The notes beneath the pieces were generated by a model. That model did no database searches. It saw only the letters and a program-made list of their open reading frames with translations, and was not told the DNA's origin. 64,000 nt of DNA from G963422745 sp963422745. Its GTDB lineage: Bacteria > Actinomycetota > Acidimicrobiia > Acidimicrobiales > Aldehydirespiratoraceae. Positions 35,445 through 44,142 of the stretch are shown here, one piece after another. The stretch spans positions 2,418,001 to 2,482,000 of the forward strand of contig OY730477.1 of the NCBI GenBank assembly GCA_963422745.1. The letters run 5' to 3'. The first letter of the stretch is position 1; the number at the start of each line of letters is the position of its first letter. A program made the position numbers and the translations under genes.

Positions 35445-36233
35445 CTAGGGAGCCGCTGGCGTGGCCAGGACGCGGAGGGCATCAAGGAACGCGGCCTGAT
35501 CGTCGACGGCGTCGAGCGCGATGGCGTGCACCTCGTTCGTGCGGGCTTCGATGGCAGCACGGCCAGCGGTGCCCTCAGCGGTCATCGCGTAGTGTTCGTC
35601 GAGCCAACCACGCGCGATCAGCGACGACGGGTCGACCGTGAGATCTCGGCCCGCTTCGGACTCTTCGAGCGCCACCATGTCGAACCCGGTCAGGCCCACC
35701 TCCTCCCACGCGGCTGCGTGGGCGTCGGTGCGCACGTAGCGGGCGTAGGTGAGGAGGTGATGCAGCTCCTGCGCGGGATCGTCTGGGAGCAGGACCGGGT
35801 GGTAGAGCTCGCAGAGCGGGGTCGTGGCGGCGTAGAAGCTCTTGGCAGCGCCGTCGCGAGCGACGTCGAAGCCGGAGGTGCCCCAGGTCTGTGCGGCGAG
35901 TTCGGCACGAGTGCGGAGGTTGCCGAGCAGCGCGTCGCGGAACACGCCAATCGGCTTGAGGTCGTCGTCGAGCCACGGCTCGGTCGCGAGCTTCTCGATC
36001 GTGCCGTCGATGATGAAGTCGTACAGGTACCGGTGGCGCAACCGCGTGAGTTCCGGCCGCCAGCGTCCCTCAAACAGCACCTCGGCGAGATGACCCGTCA
36101 CCGGCGCGAGGTAGTCAGGGAGCGGATCGCCGATGTCGAGCATCGAGGCGCGCCACCGCGGCAAAGCGACGTTCTGGAAGCCGACGACGAGACGATCAAG
36201 CTCGCGCCCGATCTCGGCAGCAAAGGAGGACAT
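35445..36233 (-). CDS. SCO6745-like all-helical protein
   Basis: 262 residues, predicted mostly helical. The segment ARYVRTDAHAAAWEEVGLTG and the winged-helix-like C-terminal part (LIARGWLDEHYAMTAEGTAG, then RAAIEARTNEVHAIALDAV) resemble the SCO6745 family of actinobacteria, whose function is unknown. It is 15 bases downstream of the GntR gene on the same strand. The family call rests on pattern memory only. Confidence 0.4.
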   Translation of the reverse strand: MSSFAAEIGRELDRLVVGFQNVALPRWRASMLDIGDPLPDYLAPVTGHLAEVLFEGRWRPELTRLRHRYLYDFIIDGTIEKLATEPWLDDDLKPIGVFRDALLGNLRTRAELAAQTWGTSGFDVARDGAAKSFYAATTPLCELYHPVLLPDDPAQELHHLLTYARYVRTDAHAAAWEEVGLTGFDMVALEESEAGRDLTVDPSSLIARGWLDEHYAMTAEGTAGRAAIEARTNEVHAIALDAVDDQAAFLDALRVLATPAAP

Positions 36234-36248
36234 CAGAAGGCCTTTCGT

Positions 36249-36935
36249 TCAGCCAGCGAGTGGGGTTTCGACCGGCTCTTCGAGGAAGCCTTCCGCGAGG
36301 CCGCGCTGAACCAGGAGATCGGCGGTGGTCTGCAGGTGCTCGCTGAGCAACGCACACGCCCGGTCGGGGTCGCGGGCGAGCGTCGCGTCGGCGATGGCTC
36401 GATGTTCGCCGTCGACGTCGCGCTCCCCGCCATCGTCGGCGTGGGCCGACCATCGCCTGTACAACTCGGCAGAGTCGCGCATTCCCAGTGCCGTGGCGAT
36501 TAGCCGCTTGGAAGGAACGCCTTCGAGAAGCACCTCGTGGAAGCGTCGATGAAGTTCGGCCCACCCGTCGGTCATGACAGGCGTGCGCTCGAGGGCGTGG
36601 ATGGTGGCGACAACCGACGACTCCCAGGCGAGATCGCCATGCTCGATCGAAAGACGAAGGGCCTGAGTCTCGACGGCCTGCCGGGCCAAGGTGAGGTCGC
36701 GGAGATCGCTGACGGAAACAGATGCGACCCGGTACCCCTGCTGGGGTTCGGATTGCGCCAGCCCCTGCTCGACGAGACGAGCCAGGCCCTCGCGAATGAC
36801 GCTCGCGCTCGACTCGTATCGATCCGTGAGAACTGCGAACGGCAGCTTCTGGCCAGGGCGGAACACACCCTTGACGATGTCGTCTCGCATCTGTTGGTAG
36901 ACCGCTTCGCCCCGGGTCTGACTGCTCGTTGCCAT
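36249..36935 (-). CDS. GntR-family regulator (FadR/FCD subfamily)
   Basis: 228 residues from ATG 36935. The N-terminal winged helix (AVYQQMRDDIVKGVFRPGQK; YESSASVIREGLARLVEQGL; QQGYRVASVS) is classic GntR. The C-terminal helical FCD domain includes LARQAVETQALRLSIEHGDL and a final metal-site His in DGEHRAIADATLARD. FCD regulators respond to carboxylic acids from catabolism. Palindromic sites in both flanking promoters (34402-34414; 37013-37022) are likely targets. Confidence 0.85.
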   Translation of the reverse strand: MATSSQTRGEAVYQQMRDDIVKGVFRPGQKLPFAVLTDRYESSASVIREGLARLVEQGLAQSEPQQGYRVASVSVSDLRDLTLARQAVETQALRLSIEHGDLAWESSVVATIHALERTPVMTDGWAELHRRFHEVLLEGVPSKRLIATALGMRDSAELYRRWSAHADDGGERDVDGEHRAIADATLARDPDRACALLSEHLQTTADLLVQRGLAEGFLEEPVETPLAG

Positions 36936-37007
36936 GGAACCACAGTACATCTGCATCGGCGAAACAAAAGTCGAAGTCGCAAGACAGGTAGGAATCTCGC
37001 ATCTAGC

Positions 37008-37036
37008 TTGACATTTCGAAATTATGGAACGATTCT
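37008..37036 (+). promoter_or_regulatory. Promoter of the acetoacetyl-CoA synthetase operon with GntR-like site
   Basis: TTGACA (37008-37013), 17-base spacer and GATTCT (37031-37036). The palindrome ATTTCGAAAT (37013-37022) overlaps the -35/spacer, as expected for repression. Confidence 0.5.
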
Positions 37037-37093
37037 CTCGACGCAGGCCGAGATGGTGCTTCTCGGCAATCCGAGCACCCAAGGAGCGAGTCG

Positions 37094-37383
37094 ATGACAG
37101 CTACCGAACCCTCGATGGACCTGACATCCGCCGATCTCGTCAGCCGCGCACGCGAGTTCGTCCCGCCTTGCGCGAGTGAGCCGGACAGACCGCAGAGAAC
37201 CGCCGCCTCCTCGCCGAATCGGTCGCCGACGACGTCACGGTCCCGGCCCATCGGTTCCTGTCGTTGCTGATGACCGGCCAGTCGTCCGGCCAGCCACTGC
37301 ACAACGGCCTCGCCCTCGACACGGCGCGCTCTCTCTACGGCCGGATTCTAGTCGGCCTCGACCCCGACACCCTCTCGATCTGA
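37094..37383 (+). pseudogene. Acyl-CoA dehydrogenase-family remnant
   Basis: ATG 37094 with AAGGAG upstream starts MTATEPSMDLTSADLVSRAR, like the N-terminus of acyl-CoA dehydrogenase-type hydroxylases. After a frame change it reads ENRRLLAESVADDVTVPAHR, then jumps to a C-terminal piece (LALDTARSLYGRILVGLDPD) ending at the TGA of 37381-37383. About 250 residues of the middle are gone. Promoter and ribosome site survive, presumably still serving the genes downstream. Confidence 0.5.
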
Positions 37384-37393
37384 GCAGCCACCG

Positions 37394-39370
37394 ATGACCC
37401 AACCCGCCGACGGCGACGTCCTCGTCCCAGTTCCCGCCGACATCGCAGAGCGGACCAACCTCGGCGAATACCTCGCCTGGCTCGAGACCGAAAAGGGGCT
37501 CACGTTCGCGGACTACGACGAGTTCTGGCGCTGGAGCATTGATGCCGTCGAGGACTTCTGGGAGTCGATCTGGATCTACTTCGACGTCCGCTCGACCGAG
37601 CCCTACGAGTGTGTCCTGCGCGAGCGGGTCATGCCCGGCGCCGAGTGGTTTCCCGGGGCGCGCATCAACTACGGCCGCCACCTGATCGACGTCTGTCGGG
37701 AGAGGGGCGACGACATCGCGATCATCGCTCGCTCCCAGACCCGCGACGAGATCGTCCTCACGTTCTCCGACGTGGTCGACGAGGTCGCACGCGTCCGCGC
37801 CGGTCTCCTCCGGCTGGGCGTCGAGCCCGGCGACCGGGTCGTCGGCTACTTGCCCAACGCGCCCGAGGCACTCATCGCCATGGTGGCGTGCGCATCGATC
37901 GGGGCCGTTTGGGCGTCCGTCGCCCCCGAGTTCGGACCGCGCAGCGTCATCGATCGCGTGGGCCAGATCGAGCCGAAGGTCCTGCTCGCCGTCGGCAGCT
38001 ACCGCTACGGCGGTATAGAGATCGACATCCGCGACAGTGTCACCGAGGTCGTCGCGGCCATCGGTACCATCGAACACGTCATCGACGTCGGGTACGGCTC
38101 GCTCCACAACAACACCAGCGAGACCTGGGCGACGCTGCGAGCCGAGACGGCAACGCTCGAGTTCAACCACGTGCCGTTCGATCACCCGCTGTTCGTCCTG
38201 TTCTCTTCGGGCACGACCGGCCTGCCGAAGGCGATCATCCACGGGCACGGCGGCATCCTGTTAGAGCACCTGAAGGGCCACCGGTTCTGTTGGGATCTCA
38301 AGCGCAGCGATCGCGGCATGTGGTTCTCGACCACGGCGTGGATGATCTGGAACGCGGTCGTCTCATGCCTTATGCACGGCACCTCGATCGTCATGCTCGA
38401 CGGCAATCCTATGTTCCCCGACATGCTCGCCCAGTGGCGCATCGCCGCCGAGGTCCGCGCTACGCACATGGGTACCGCCCCTGCGTACCTCATGGGCTGT
38501 CGCAAGGCGGGTGTCGAACCCACCGAGGAGTTCGACCTGTCCCAGCTCCGAGTCCTTTTGGCCTCCGGGTCACCGGTTCCGGCCGAGGGCTTCTTGTGGG
38601 TGCACGAACAGTTCGGCGACGACGTCCACTTCAACGTGGGCTCCGGCGGCACCGACGTGTGCAGCGGCCTCGTCGGCGCCAATCCGATGACCCCCACCTA
38701 CGTCGGCGAGATGTCGCACCGCCTGCCGGGTGTCGCGGCGTTCAGCTTCGACCCCGACGGCAACAAGATCGTGGACGAGCTCGGCGAACTGGTCATCACG
38801 CAGCCCCTGCCCTCGATGCCGGTCGGCTTCTGGGGCGACGCAGACGGCAGCAAGCTTCGCTTCACCTACTTCGATCACTACCCGGGCGTCTTCCGCTTCG
38901 GCGACTGGATCCGCTTCCGCGACAACGGTAGTTGCATCATCACCGGCCGGTCCGACGCCACCCTCAACCGCGGCGGCGTTCGACTCGGAACCGCCGAGCT
39001 CTACCGGGTCGTCGAAGAACACCCCGACGTCGCCGACTCGCTCGTCGTGCACCTCGAAGATCCCGACGGGGGCGCTGGCGAACTCATCCTCTTCGTCGTC
39101 TCCGAACGCGGTGTCGACGACGACCTCCGCAGCGAACTCGGCCGTGCTCTGCGTGCGGAACTGTCCCCCCGCCACGTTCCCGACACGGTCGTCGGGGTGA
39201 CCATGGTGCCACGGAACCTCACCCACAAGAAGCTCGAGCTGCCGGTGAAGCGCATCCTGCAGGGAGACGATCCCGCTGCGGTGGTGAGCCGCGACGCCAT
39301 GGGAAACCCCGAGTCCCTCGATCCGATCCTCGCCTACGCGGCGAGGAGAACCCAGGAAGCAACGACATGA
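37394..39370 (+). CDS. Acetoacetyl-CoA synthetase
   Basis: 658 residues, the usual length. LFSSGTTGLPKAIIHGHGG is the AMP-binding signature; FNVGSGGTDVCSGLVGANPM is the acetoacetyl-CoA-synthetase-type variant of the A5 motif; GRSDATLNRGGVRLGTAELY and the C-terminal Lys region HKKLELPVKRIL complete the adenylate-forming fold. It activates acetoacetate or a related beta-keto acid to its CoA thioester, fitting the end of a ring-cleavage route. It overlaps the next gene by ATGA. Confidence 0.9.
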   Translation: MTQPADGDVLVPVPADIAERTNLGEYLAWLETEKGLTFADYDEFWRWSIDAVEDFWESIWIYFDVRSTEPYECVLRERVMPGAEWFPGARINYGRHLIDVCRERGDDIAIIARSQTRDEIVLTFSDVVDEVARVRAGLLRLGVEPGDRVVGYLPNAPEALIAMVACASIGAVWASVAPEFGPRSVIDRVGQIEPKVLLAVGSYRYGGIEIDIRDSVTEVVAAIGTIEHVIDVGYGSLHNNTSETWATLRAETATLEFNHVPFDHPLFVLFSSGTTGLPKAIIHGHGGILLEHLKGHRFCWDLKRSDRGMWFSTTAWMIWNAVVSCLMHGTSIVMLDGNPMFPDMLAQWRIAAEVRATHMGTAPAYLMGCRKAGVEPTEEFDLSQLRVLLASGSPVPAEGFLWVHEQFGDDVHFNVGSGGTDVCSGLVGANPMTPTYVGEMSHRLPGVAAFSFDPDGNKIVDELGELVITQPLPSMPVGFWGDADGSKLRFTYFDHYPGVFRFGDWIRFRDNGSCIITGRSDATLNRGGVRLGTAELYRVVEEHPDVADSLVVHLEDPDGGAGELILFVVSERGVDDDLRSELGRALRAELSPRHVPDTVVGVTMVPRNLTHKKLELPVKRILQGDDPAAVVSRDAMGNPESLDPILAYAARRTQEATT

Positions 39371-40194
39371 TCCGCGAAGAACACATGGTCGGAGACGTCT
39401 TCTCCTACCGATTCCCCGGCAAGAACCCCGATCACGCGGTCCTCGTGATGCACGGCATTGGTGGCCACGGCGGAATATACGACAACTTCGGTGCGTACTA
39501 CTCCGAGCGCGGGGCCGAGGTGTGGTGCATGGATGCACCAGGCCATGGCCGCTCGTGCATTTCGCAGCCGCCCGGCCGATTCGAGTTCAGCCAGTGGGTC
39601 AAAGCCGCGGTCACCTACGGCGAACACATCAAGCACGAGACGGGGCTCCCGGTCGTCATCAAGGGTTCGTCGCTCGGCGCCGCCGCCGCCTACTGCGCGC
39701 TGCAGGCCACAGACATATTCGGGGGCGCCGTGCTCATGGGGTTCATGATCCCGTCCGGTCCGCTCGCAAAGCCCACCAACGTCTACCGATCCGAGGGCGT
39801 CCAGAAGCTCGTGGGGCTCCTCGGCGACAAGATCGTGCTCGACATCGAACGCTTCTTCAACTTCGACGAGGACTACGGCTACAAGGGTGCGGCCGAGCAG
39901 AAGAAGGCCGACCCGCTCAACACGTGGAAGTACGACCTCGGCTCGTGGGCGTCGGTGTTCGCGTACGACCCGGTCGTTGCGATGGCCGACAACCAAAAGC
40001 GGATCCTGTTTACAGTGGGCGAGCACGATCCGACGTTTCCGGTCGCCCTCGCCCAAAAGGTGGTCGATGCGACGGGCGGGCCGGTCGACTTCCACATCGA
40101 GCCCGACGGCACCCACCAGTTGATGCTGTTTCACACCGAGGTGTACACCGATCTTGTGTCCAACTGGATTCGCACCCTCACCAAGGAGGCCTGA
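39367..40194 (+). CDS. Alpha/beta hydrolase (Ser nucleophile)
   Basis: 275 residues from ATG 39367. VLVMHGIGGHGGIYDNFGAY is the oxyanion region, VVIKGSSLGAAAAYCAL the G-x-S-x-G elbow, LFTVGEHDPTFPV supplies the acid and PDGTHQLMLFH the His. Close to the lysophospholipase/monoacylglycerol-lipase-like group. Likely hydrolyses an ester or C-C bond of a ring-fission product; coupled to acetoacetyl-CoA synthetase. Confidence 0.8.
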   Translation: MIREEHMVGDVFSYRFPGKNPDHAVLVMHGIGGHGGIYDNFGAYYSERGAEVWCMDAPGHGRSCISQPPGRFEFSQWVKAAVTYGEHIKHETGLPVVIKGSSLGAAAAYCALQATDIFGGAVLMGFMIPSGPLAKPTNVYRSEGVQKLVGLLGDKIVLDIERFFNFDEDYGYKGAAEQKKADPLNTWKYDLGSWASVFAYDPVVAMADNQKRILFTVGEHDPTFPVALAQKVVDATGGPVDFHIEPDGTHQLMLFHTEVYTDLVSNWIRTLTKEA

Positions 40195-40195
40195 C

Positions 40196-40876
40196 ATGAC
40201 CGATCTCCACCCGAAGGGCGTCAACCATCTGGCGCTGTCGACCAAGGACATGAAGAACCAGGTGAAGTTCTGGTCCGAGGTCCTGGGCTGCCCGTTGAAG
40301 GCCCTGTACTGGATGCATGGCGTTCCCGACACGTTCCACGGCTTCCTCGAGCTGAGCCCCGACAGCTACATCGCCTTCGTCCAGCACCCCAAGAACAGCG
40401 ACGAGATCGAACTCGGCAAGACCCATGCCGGCAACGCATCCGGCCCGTCGGTCATCGGCACGATGCAGCACGTCGCTCTCCACGTCGACACCTTCGATGA
40501 ACTGATGACGATGCGCGACCGCATCCGCAGCCACGGCGTGCAGGTGATGGGCCCACTCGATCACGGCTTCATCCAATCGATCTACTTCGCGGGCCCCGAG
40601 GGGCTCAGCCTTGAGATCGCCGCTGGCTCCAACATCCCGGCCGAGAACTGGATCGACCCCGAGGTCACCAACCTGTGCGCCATGACCCTCGGAGAAGTCG
40701 AAGCGTACAAGAACCCGGTCGCGCACGAGCCAGCGGTGGAGCCCGTTGCGCAGCCCGAACGCACCCGCTGGACCGACGCCATCTTCCTCCCGGAGAAGTA
40801 CCACGACGCGGTGATGCGAATCCCCGACGACGAGGCTTGGGAGCGCTTCAGTGAAACCGAACCGCCGGTCCGGTGA
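40196..40876 (+). CDS. VOC-family (glyoxalase/dioxygenase superfamily) protein
   Basis: 226 residues from ATG 40196 with GGAGG 8 bases before. KGVNHLALSTKDMKNQVKFW with N-terminal metal-site His, MQHVALHVDTFDELMTMRDR and IYFAGPEGLSLEIAAGS give both betaalpha-beta-beta-beta modules and a terminal Glu ligand. The C-terminal extension (about 165-226) is unusual. Probably a metal-dependent lyase, isomerase or ring-cleavage enzyme. Confidence 0.75.
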   Translation: MTDLHPKGVNHLALSTKDMKNQVKFWSEVLGCPLKALYWMHGVPDTFHGFLELSPDSYIAFVQHPKNSDEIELGKTHAGNASGPSVIGTMQHVALHVDTFDELMTMRDRIRSHGVQVMGPLDHGFIQSIYFAGPEGLSLEIAAGSNIPAENWIDPEVTNLCAMTLGEVEAYKNPVAHEPAVEPVAQPERTRWTDAIFLPEKYHDAVMRIPDDEAWERFSETEPPVR

Positions 40877-40928
40877 TTCACCCTTCCGGGGTGGCGACCC
40901 CGCACGACGCACAACGGAGAATCCGACC

Positions 40929-42509
40929 ATGACGCAAGACCCGCGCCAGCCCAACGTCTTGTTCATCATCTGCGACCAGCTCCGAGCCGACCATCTCGGC
41001 TTCGCGGGCAACAGCGTGGTCCGTACACCCAACATCGACCGGCTCGCCGGTCGAAGCGTCGTGTTCGACCGCGCCTACGTCGCCAACGGCCTGTGCATGC
41101 CCAATCGGTCGTCGATCATGACCGGCCAGATGCCGTCTAGCCACGGCGCGATCTTCAACGACCGATCGCTCGACCCGGCGAACAACACGTTCGTCCGCCG
41201 CCTCCGCGAAGCCGGCTACGCCACCTCGCTCGTCGGCAAGTCGCACCTCCAGCACGGCACGAGCCGCGAGACCGTCCGACCGCTCGGCAACGGCCCCGGC
41301 AGGATCTCACCGTACGACCAAGGCTGGGACACCTTCGAGCACTGGGAGCGCTACACCACCGGCGAAACCGTCGCCCCCGACGACTACTACGGCTTCTCCC
41401 GGATCCAGCTAGCGCTCGGTCACGGTGCCCAGGTCGAGGGTCACCACTGGCAATGGGCGGTCACCAACGGCGCCGACCCCGACGTGCTCGCCATGGGCAT
41501 GGATCCGCAGTCCCCGATCCCCGGGCGCTCCGATCACTGGTGGCAGGTAGGTACCGCCCCGTACGCGGAGGAATTCCACTCCACCAACTTCATCACCGAA
41601 AAGACGATCGACTGCATGAAACAGGCGGCCGCGGCGGACCAGCCGTTCATGGTGTGGTGCAGCTACCCCGACCCGCACCAGCCGATGATGATCCCCGAAC
41701 CGTGGTTCAGCCGCCACTGCCCCGACGACATGGAGCTGCCGGGAACGTTCGACGATCCCGGCGACCACTGGGCACCGCACCTGCACGCCATCCGCAACAG
41801 CGACGCCCTGCCGATGTGGGCCGCCAACCCCCGCCCGTTCGGTCCGACCCGTGAACAGACGCTCGATGCCCTCGCGGCCACGTACGGCATGATCGAGGCG
41901 GTCGACGCGGGTGTCGGCCAGCTGCTCGCCACCATCAACGATCTCGGAGTCGACGACGACACGATCATCGTGTTCACCACCGACCATGGCGACATGATGG
42001 GCGACCACGGCCTGATGCTGAAGGTCGCCATGCACTATCAGGCGGTGCTCCGCACGCCCTTGGCGATCAAGGCTCCCGGCTACGAACCCGGTCGCACCCA
42101 GTCGCTCTCGTCGAGCATAGATCTGCCCCACACGATCCTCGACCTCTGCGGCGTCGCAGACTTCCAAGGCATGCAGGGCCACGCCCTGACGCCGGTGCTC
42201 GCCGACACCGCTGCGACGGTTCGCGACGCCATCTACGTGGAAGAGGACTTCCCCCGCTTCGACCCCCGGGCTCCAAACCCCGAGCACACCCGCACGGTCG
42301 TCACCGCAAATGCTCGCTACACCCGCGATTCCGCTGGCTACGAGACCCTCTACGACCTCGCCGACGACCCCGATGAGCTCAGCAACCTGGCGGTCGAAGG
42401 GCGCGATCCTGCCAAGCGGATCGAGATGGTCGACGCCCTCACCGACCTCATGATCGAGACGTCCTTCACCGCTCGCTACGACAACGTGTCGGTCGACGTG
42501 CTGGCATGA
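40929..42509 (+). CDS. Formylglycine-dependent sulfatase
   Basis: 526 residues from ATG 40929. VLFIICDQLRADHLGFAG, NGLCMPNRSSIMTGQMPSSH (C-x-P-x-R), TSLVGKSHLQHGTS and IVFTTDHGDMMGDHGLMLKV are all present. Very similar in layout to the sulfatase at 22688-24241, so they are likely paralogues with different substrates. No export signal. The start codon of the P450 gene overlaps its stop (ATGA). Confidence 0.85.
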   Translation: MTQDPRQPNVLFIICDQLRADHLGFAGNSVVRTPNIDRLAGRSVVFDRAYVANGLCMPNRSSIMTGQMPSSHGAIFNDRSLDPANNTFVRRLREAGYATSLVGKSHLQHGTSRETVRPLGNGPGRISPYDQGWDTFEHWERYTTGETVAPDDYYGFSRIQLALGHGAQVEGHHWQWAVTNGADPDVLAMGMDPQSPIPGRSDHWWQVGTAPYAEEFHSTNFITEKTIDCMKQAAAADQPFMVWCSYPDPHQPMMIPEPWFSRHCPDDMELPGTFDDPGDHWAPHLHAIRNSDALPMWAANPRPFGPTREQTLDALAATYGMIEAVDAGVGQLLATINDLGVDDDTIIVFTTDHGDMMGDHGLMLKVAMHYQAVLRTPLAIKAPGYEPGRTQSLSSSIDLPHTILDLCGVADFQGMQGHALTPVLADTAATVRDAIYVEEDFPRFDPRAPNPEHTRTVVTANARYTRDSAGYETLYDLADDPDELSNLAVEGRDPAKRIEMVDALTDLMIETSFTARYDNVSVDVLA

Positions 42510-43675
42510 GTTCGGCCGAGGTCTATCGGGGCGACTACTTCTCCAAGAAGAACCTGCTCCGCACCAATGCGCTCCACCGCGAGCTGCGCGACCTCGGTCC
42601 GATCGTCCACCTGAAGAAGCACAAGATCTTCGCGATCCCGCGCTACGACGACGTCCGCGACGCGCTTCGCAGCGACGAGGAGTTGGTCAACAGCAAAGGC
42701 GTCGGCGCCAATAAGTTCTTCAACACCCGTCCGAATGATGCCGTGCTGCTCAGCGACGGAGACACCCACCGACGACGCCGGGCGGTCCTCAACGAGAGCC
42801 TCGGCCGGTCGCAGATGAAGCACCTGTTCGACCGCGTCGAAGCATCGGCCGACAAGCTCGTCGTCGATCTGCTGAAAAGGGGCGAGTTCTGCGGCGTCGC
42901 CGACTTCGCCAGCCATCTGCCCGTGCAGGTGGTGTCGGAGCTCGTCGGCCTTCCCGAGGACGGACGCGAGCAGATGCTCCCGTGGGCCGCGGCCACCTTC
43001 CAGCTGATCGGGCCGATGAACGGTCGAGCGATCCGGTCGATGCCGAAGATCAAGGGGCTGCTCAACTGGGTGCAGAACGTCGATCACACCCGGATGACGC
43101 CCGACGGCTGGGCCGACCGCGTCCACCAAGCGATGCTCGACGGCCGCATCAACCAGGCCGAGAGCTCCTCGATGCTGATGGACTACATCGCCCCGAGCCT
43201 CGACACGACGATCCTCGCGGCCTCGCACATGTTCTGGGAGCTGGCTCGCGCGCCCGAGAAGTACGCCGCGGTGCGAGCGGATCCCGAGCTCGTCCCCGGC
43301 GTGGTCAACGAGGCGTTGCGGATGTCGTCGCCGATCCGCGGTTTCACCCGGGTGGCCGAGGTCGACTACGAAGTCAACGGGGTGACGCTTCAGACCGGCA
43401 GCCGGGTGATGATCCTCTGGTCGAGCGCCAACCACGACGAGCGCCACTACCCCGACCCCGAAGAGTTCCAGGTCGACCGCAACCCCCGCGACCACCTGGG
43501 CTGGGGCTTCGGCGCCCACTTCTGTGCTGGCGCCCATCTCGCTCGGCTCGAGATGGAACAGCTGCTGTACGCCCTGACCCGTCACGTTGAGCGCATCGAG
43601 CTGGTCGGCCGACCCACACCGATCGTCAACAACATTCTCCAAGGCTTCGCGACCCTCCCCGCCCGCGTGACTTGA
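42506..43675 (+). CDS. Cytochrome P450
   Basis: 389 residues. The heme loop HLGWGFGAHFCAGAHLARLE has the axial Cys; VVNEALRMSSPIRGFTRVAE includes the ExxR; the I-helix reads MDYIAPSLDTTILAASHMFW with DTT but Pro-Ser where AG-x is common; THRRRRAVLNESLG is the C-helix. Class I bacterial P450 needing ferredoxin partners, not seen here. Probably hydroxylates the substrate released by the coupled sulfatase (inference). Confidence 0.9.
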   Translation: MSSAEVYRGDYFSKKNLLRTNALHRELRDLGPIVHLKKHKIFAIPRYDDVRDALRSDEELVNSKGVGANKFFNTRPNDAVLLSDGDTHRRRRAVLNESLGRSQMKHLFDRVEASADKLVVDLLKRGEFCGVADFASHLPVQVVSELVGLPEDGREQMLPWAAATFQLIGPMNGRAIRSMPKIKGLLNWVQNVDHTRMTPDGWADRVHQAMLDGRINQAESSSMLMDYIAPSLDTTILAASHMFWELARAPEKYAAVRADPELVPGVVNEALRMSSPIRGFTRVAEVDYEVNGVTLQTGSRVMILWSSANHDERHYPDPEEFQVDRNPRDHLGWGFGAHFCAGAHLARLEMEQLLYALTRHVERIELVGRPTPIVNNILQGFATLPARVT

Positions 43676-43683
43676 ATGACCCT

Positions 43684-44142
43684 ATGAGCGACGACCGACC
43701 ATCACCCGAAGCAGTCGAACGAGTCATCGAGCAGGTCGGTCCCATGCTCGGCAAGAAGCTGTTCGTGTGCATCACGAACTTCATTGAAGGCCAATCGATC
43801 AGAGACTTGTTCGACTTGCTTCCCGCCCACCTCGACCATCAGGTCGCGCTCGAGAAGAACGGCACCATGTTCGGCGCTGGCCCGCTCCAGCAACCGGACT
43901 CCCCTCCAGCGCCCACGAAGGGGCTGATAATCATCCGGGCTGACTCTGCGGAGGAGGCCCGGGCGATCTTCGACGCCGACCCGATTCATGCCGCTGGCGT
44001 GCGCGACTACGAACTCTACGAATGGACGCTCAACGAGGGTCGCATCACGATGAGCTTCGACTTCCCGACCAGACGGTCCGGTACGACTGATGCCGACCGT
44101 CGACTCCGGAGGTGTCGCCATCGGGTATCAGGCGTTCGGTGA
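43684..44142 (+). CDS. YciI-like/EthD-type small protein
   Basis: 152 residues from ATG 43684. LFVCITNFIEGQSIRDLFDL, LPAHLDHQVALEKNGTMFGA and GLIIIRADSAEEARAIFDAD-PIH fit the YciI-like dimeric alpha+beta barrel. As written it overlaps the next gene by 53 bases. Removing one base near 44063 gives LPDQTVRYD and a stop that overlaps the hydrolase ATG (TGATG), so a small frameshift at the end is likely. Confidence 0.65.
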   Translation: MSDDRPSPEAVERVIEQVGPMLGKKLFVCITNFIEGQSIRDLFDLLPAHLDHQVALEKNGTMFGAGPLQQPDSPPAPTKGLIIIRADSAEEARAIFDADPIHAAGVRDYELYEWTLNEGRITMSFDFPTRRSGTTDADRRLRRCRHRVSGVR

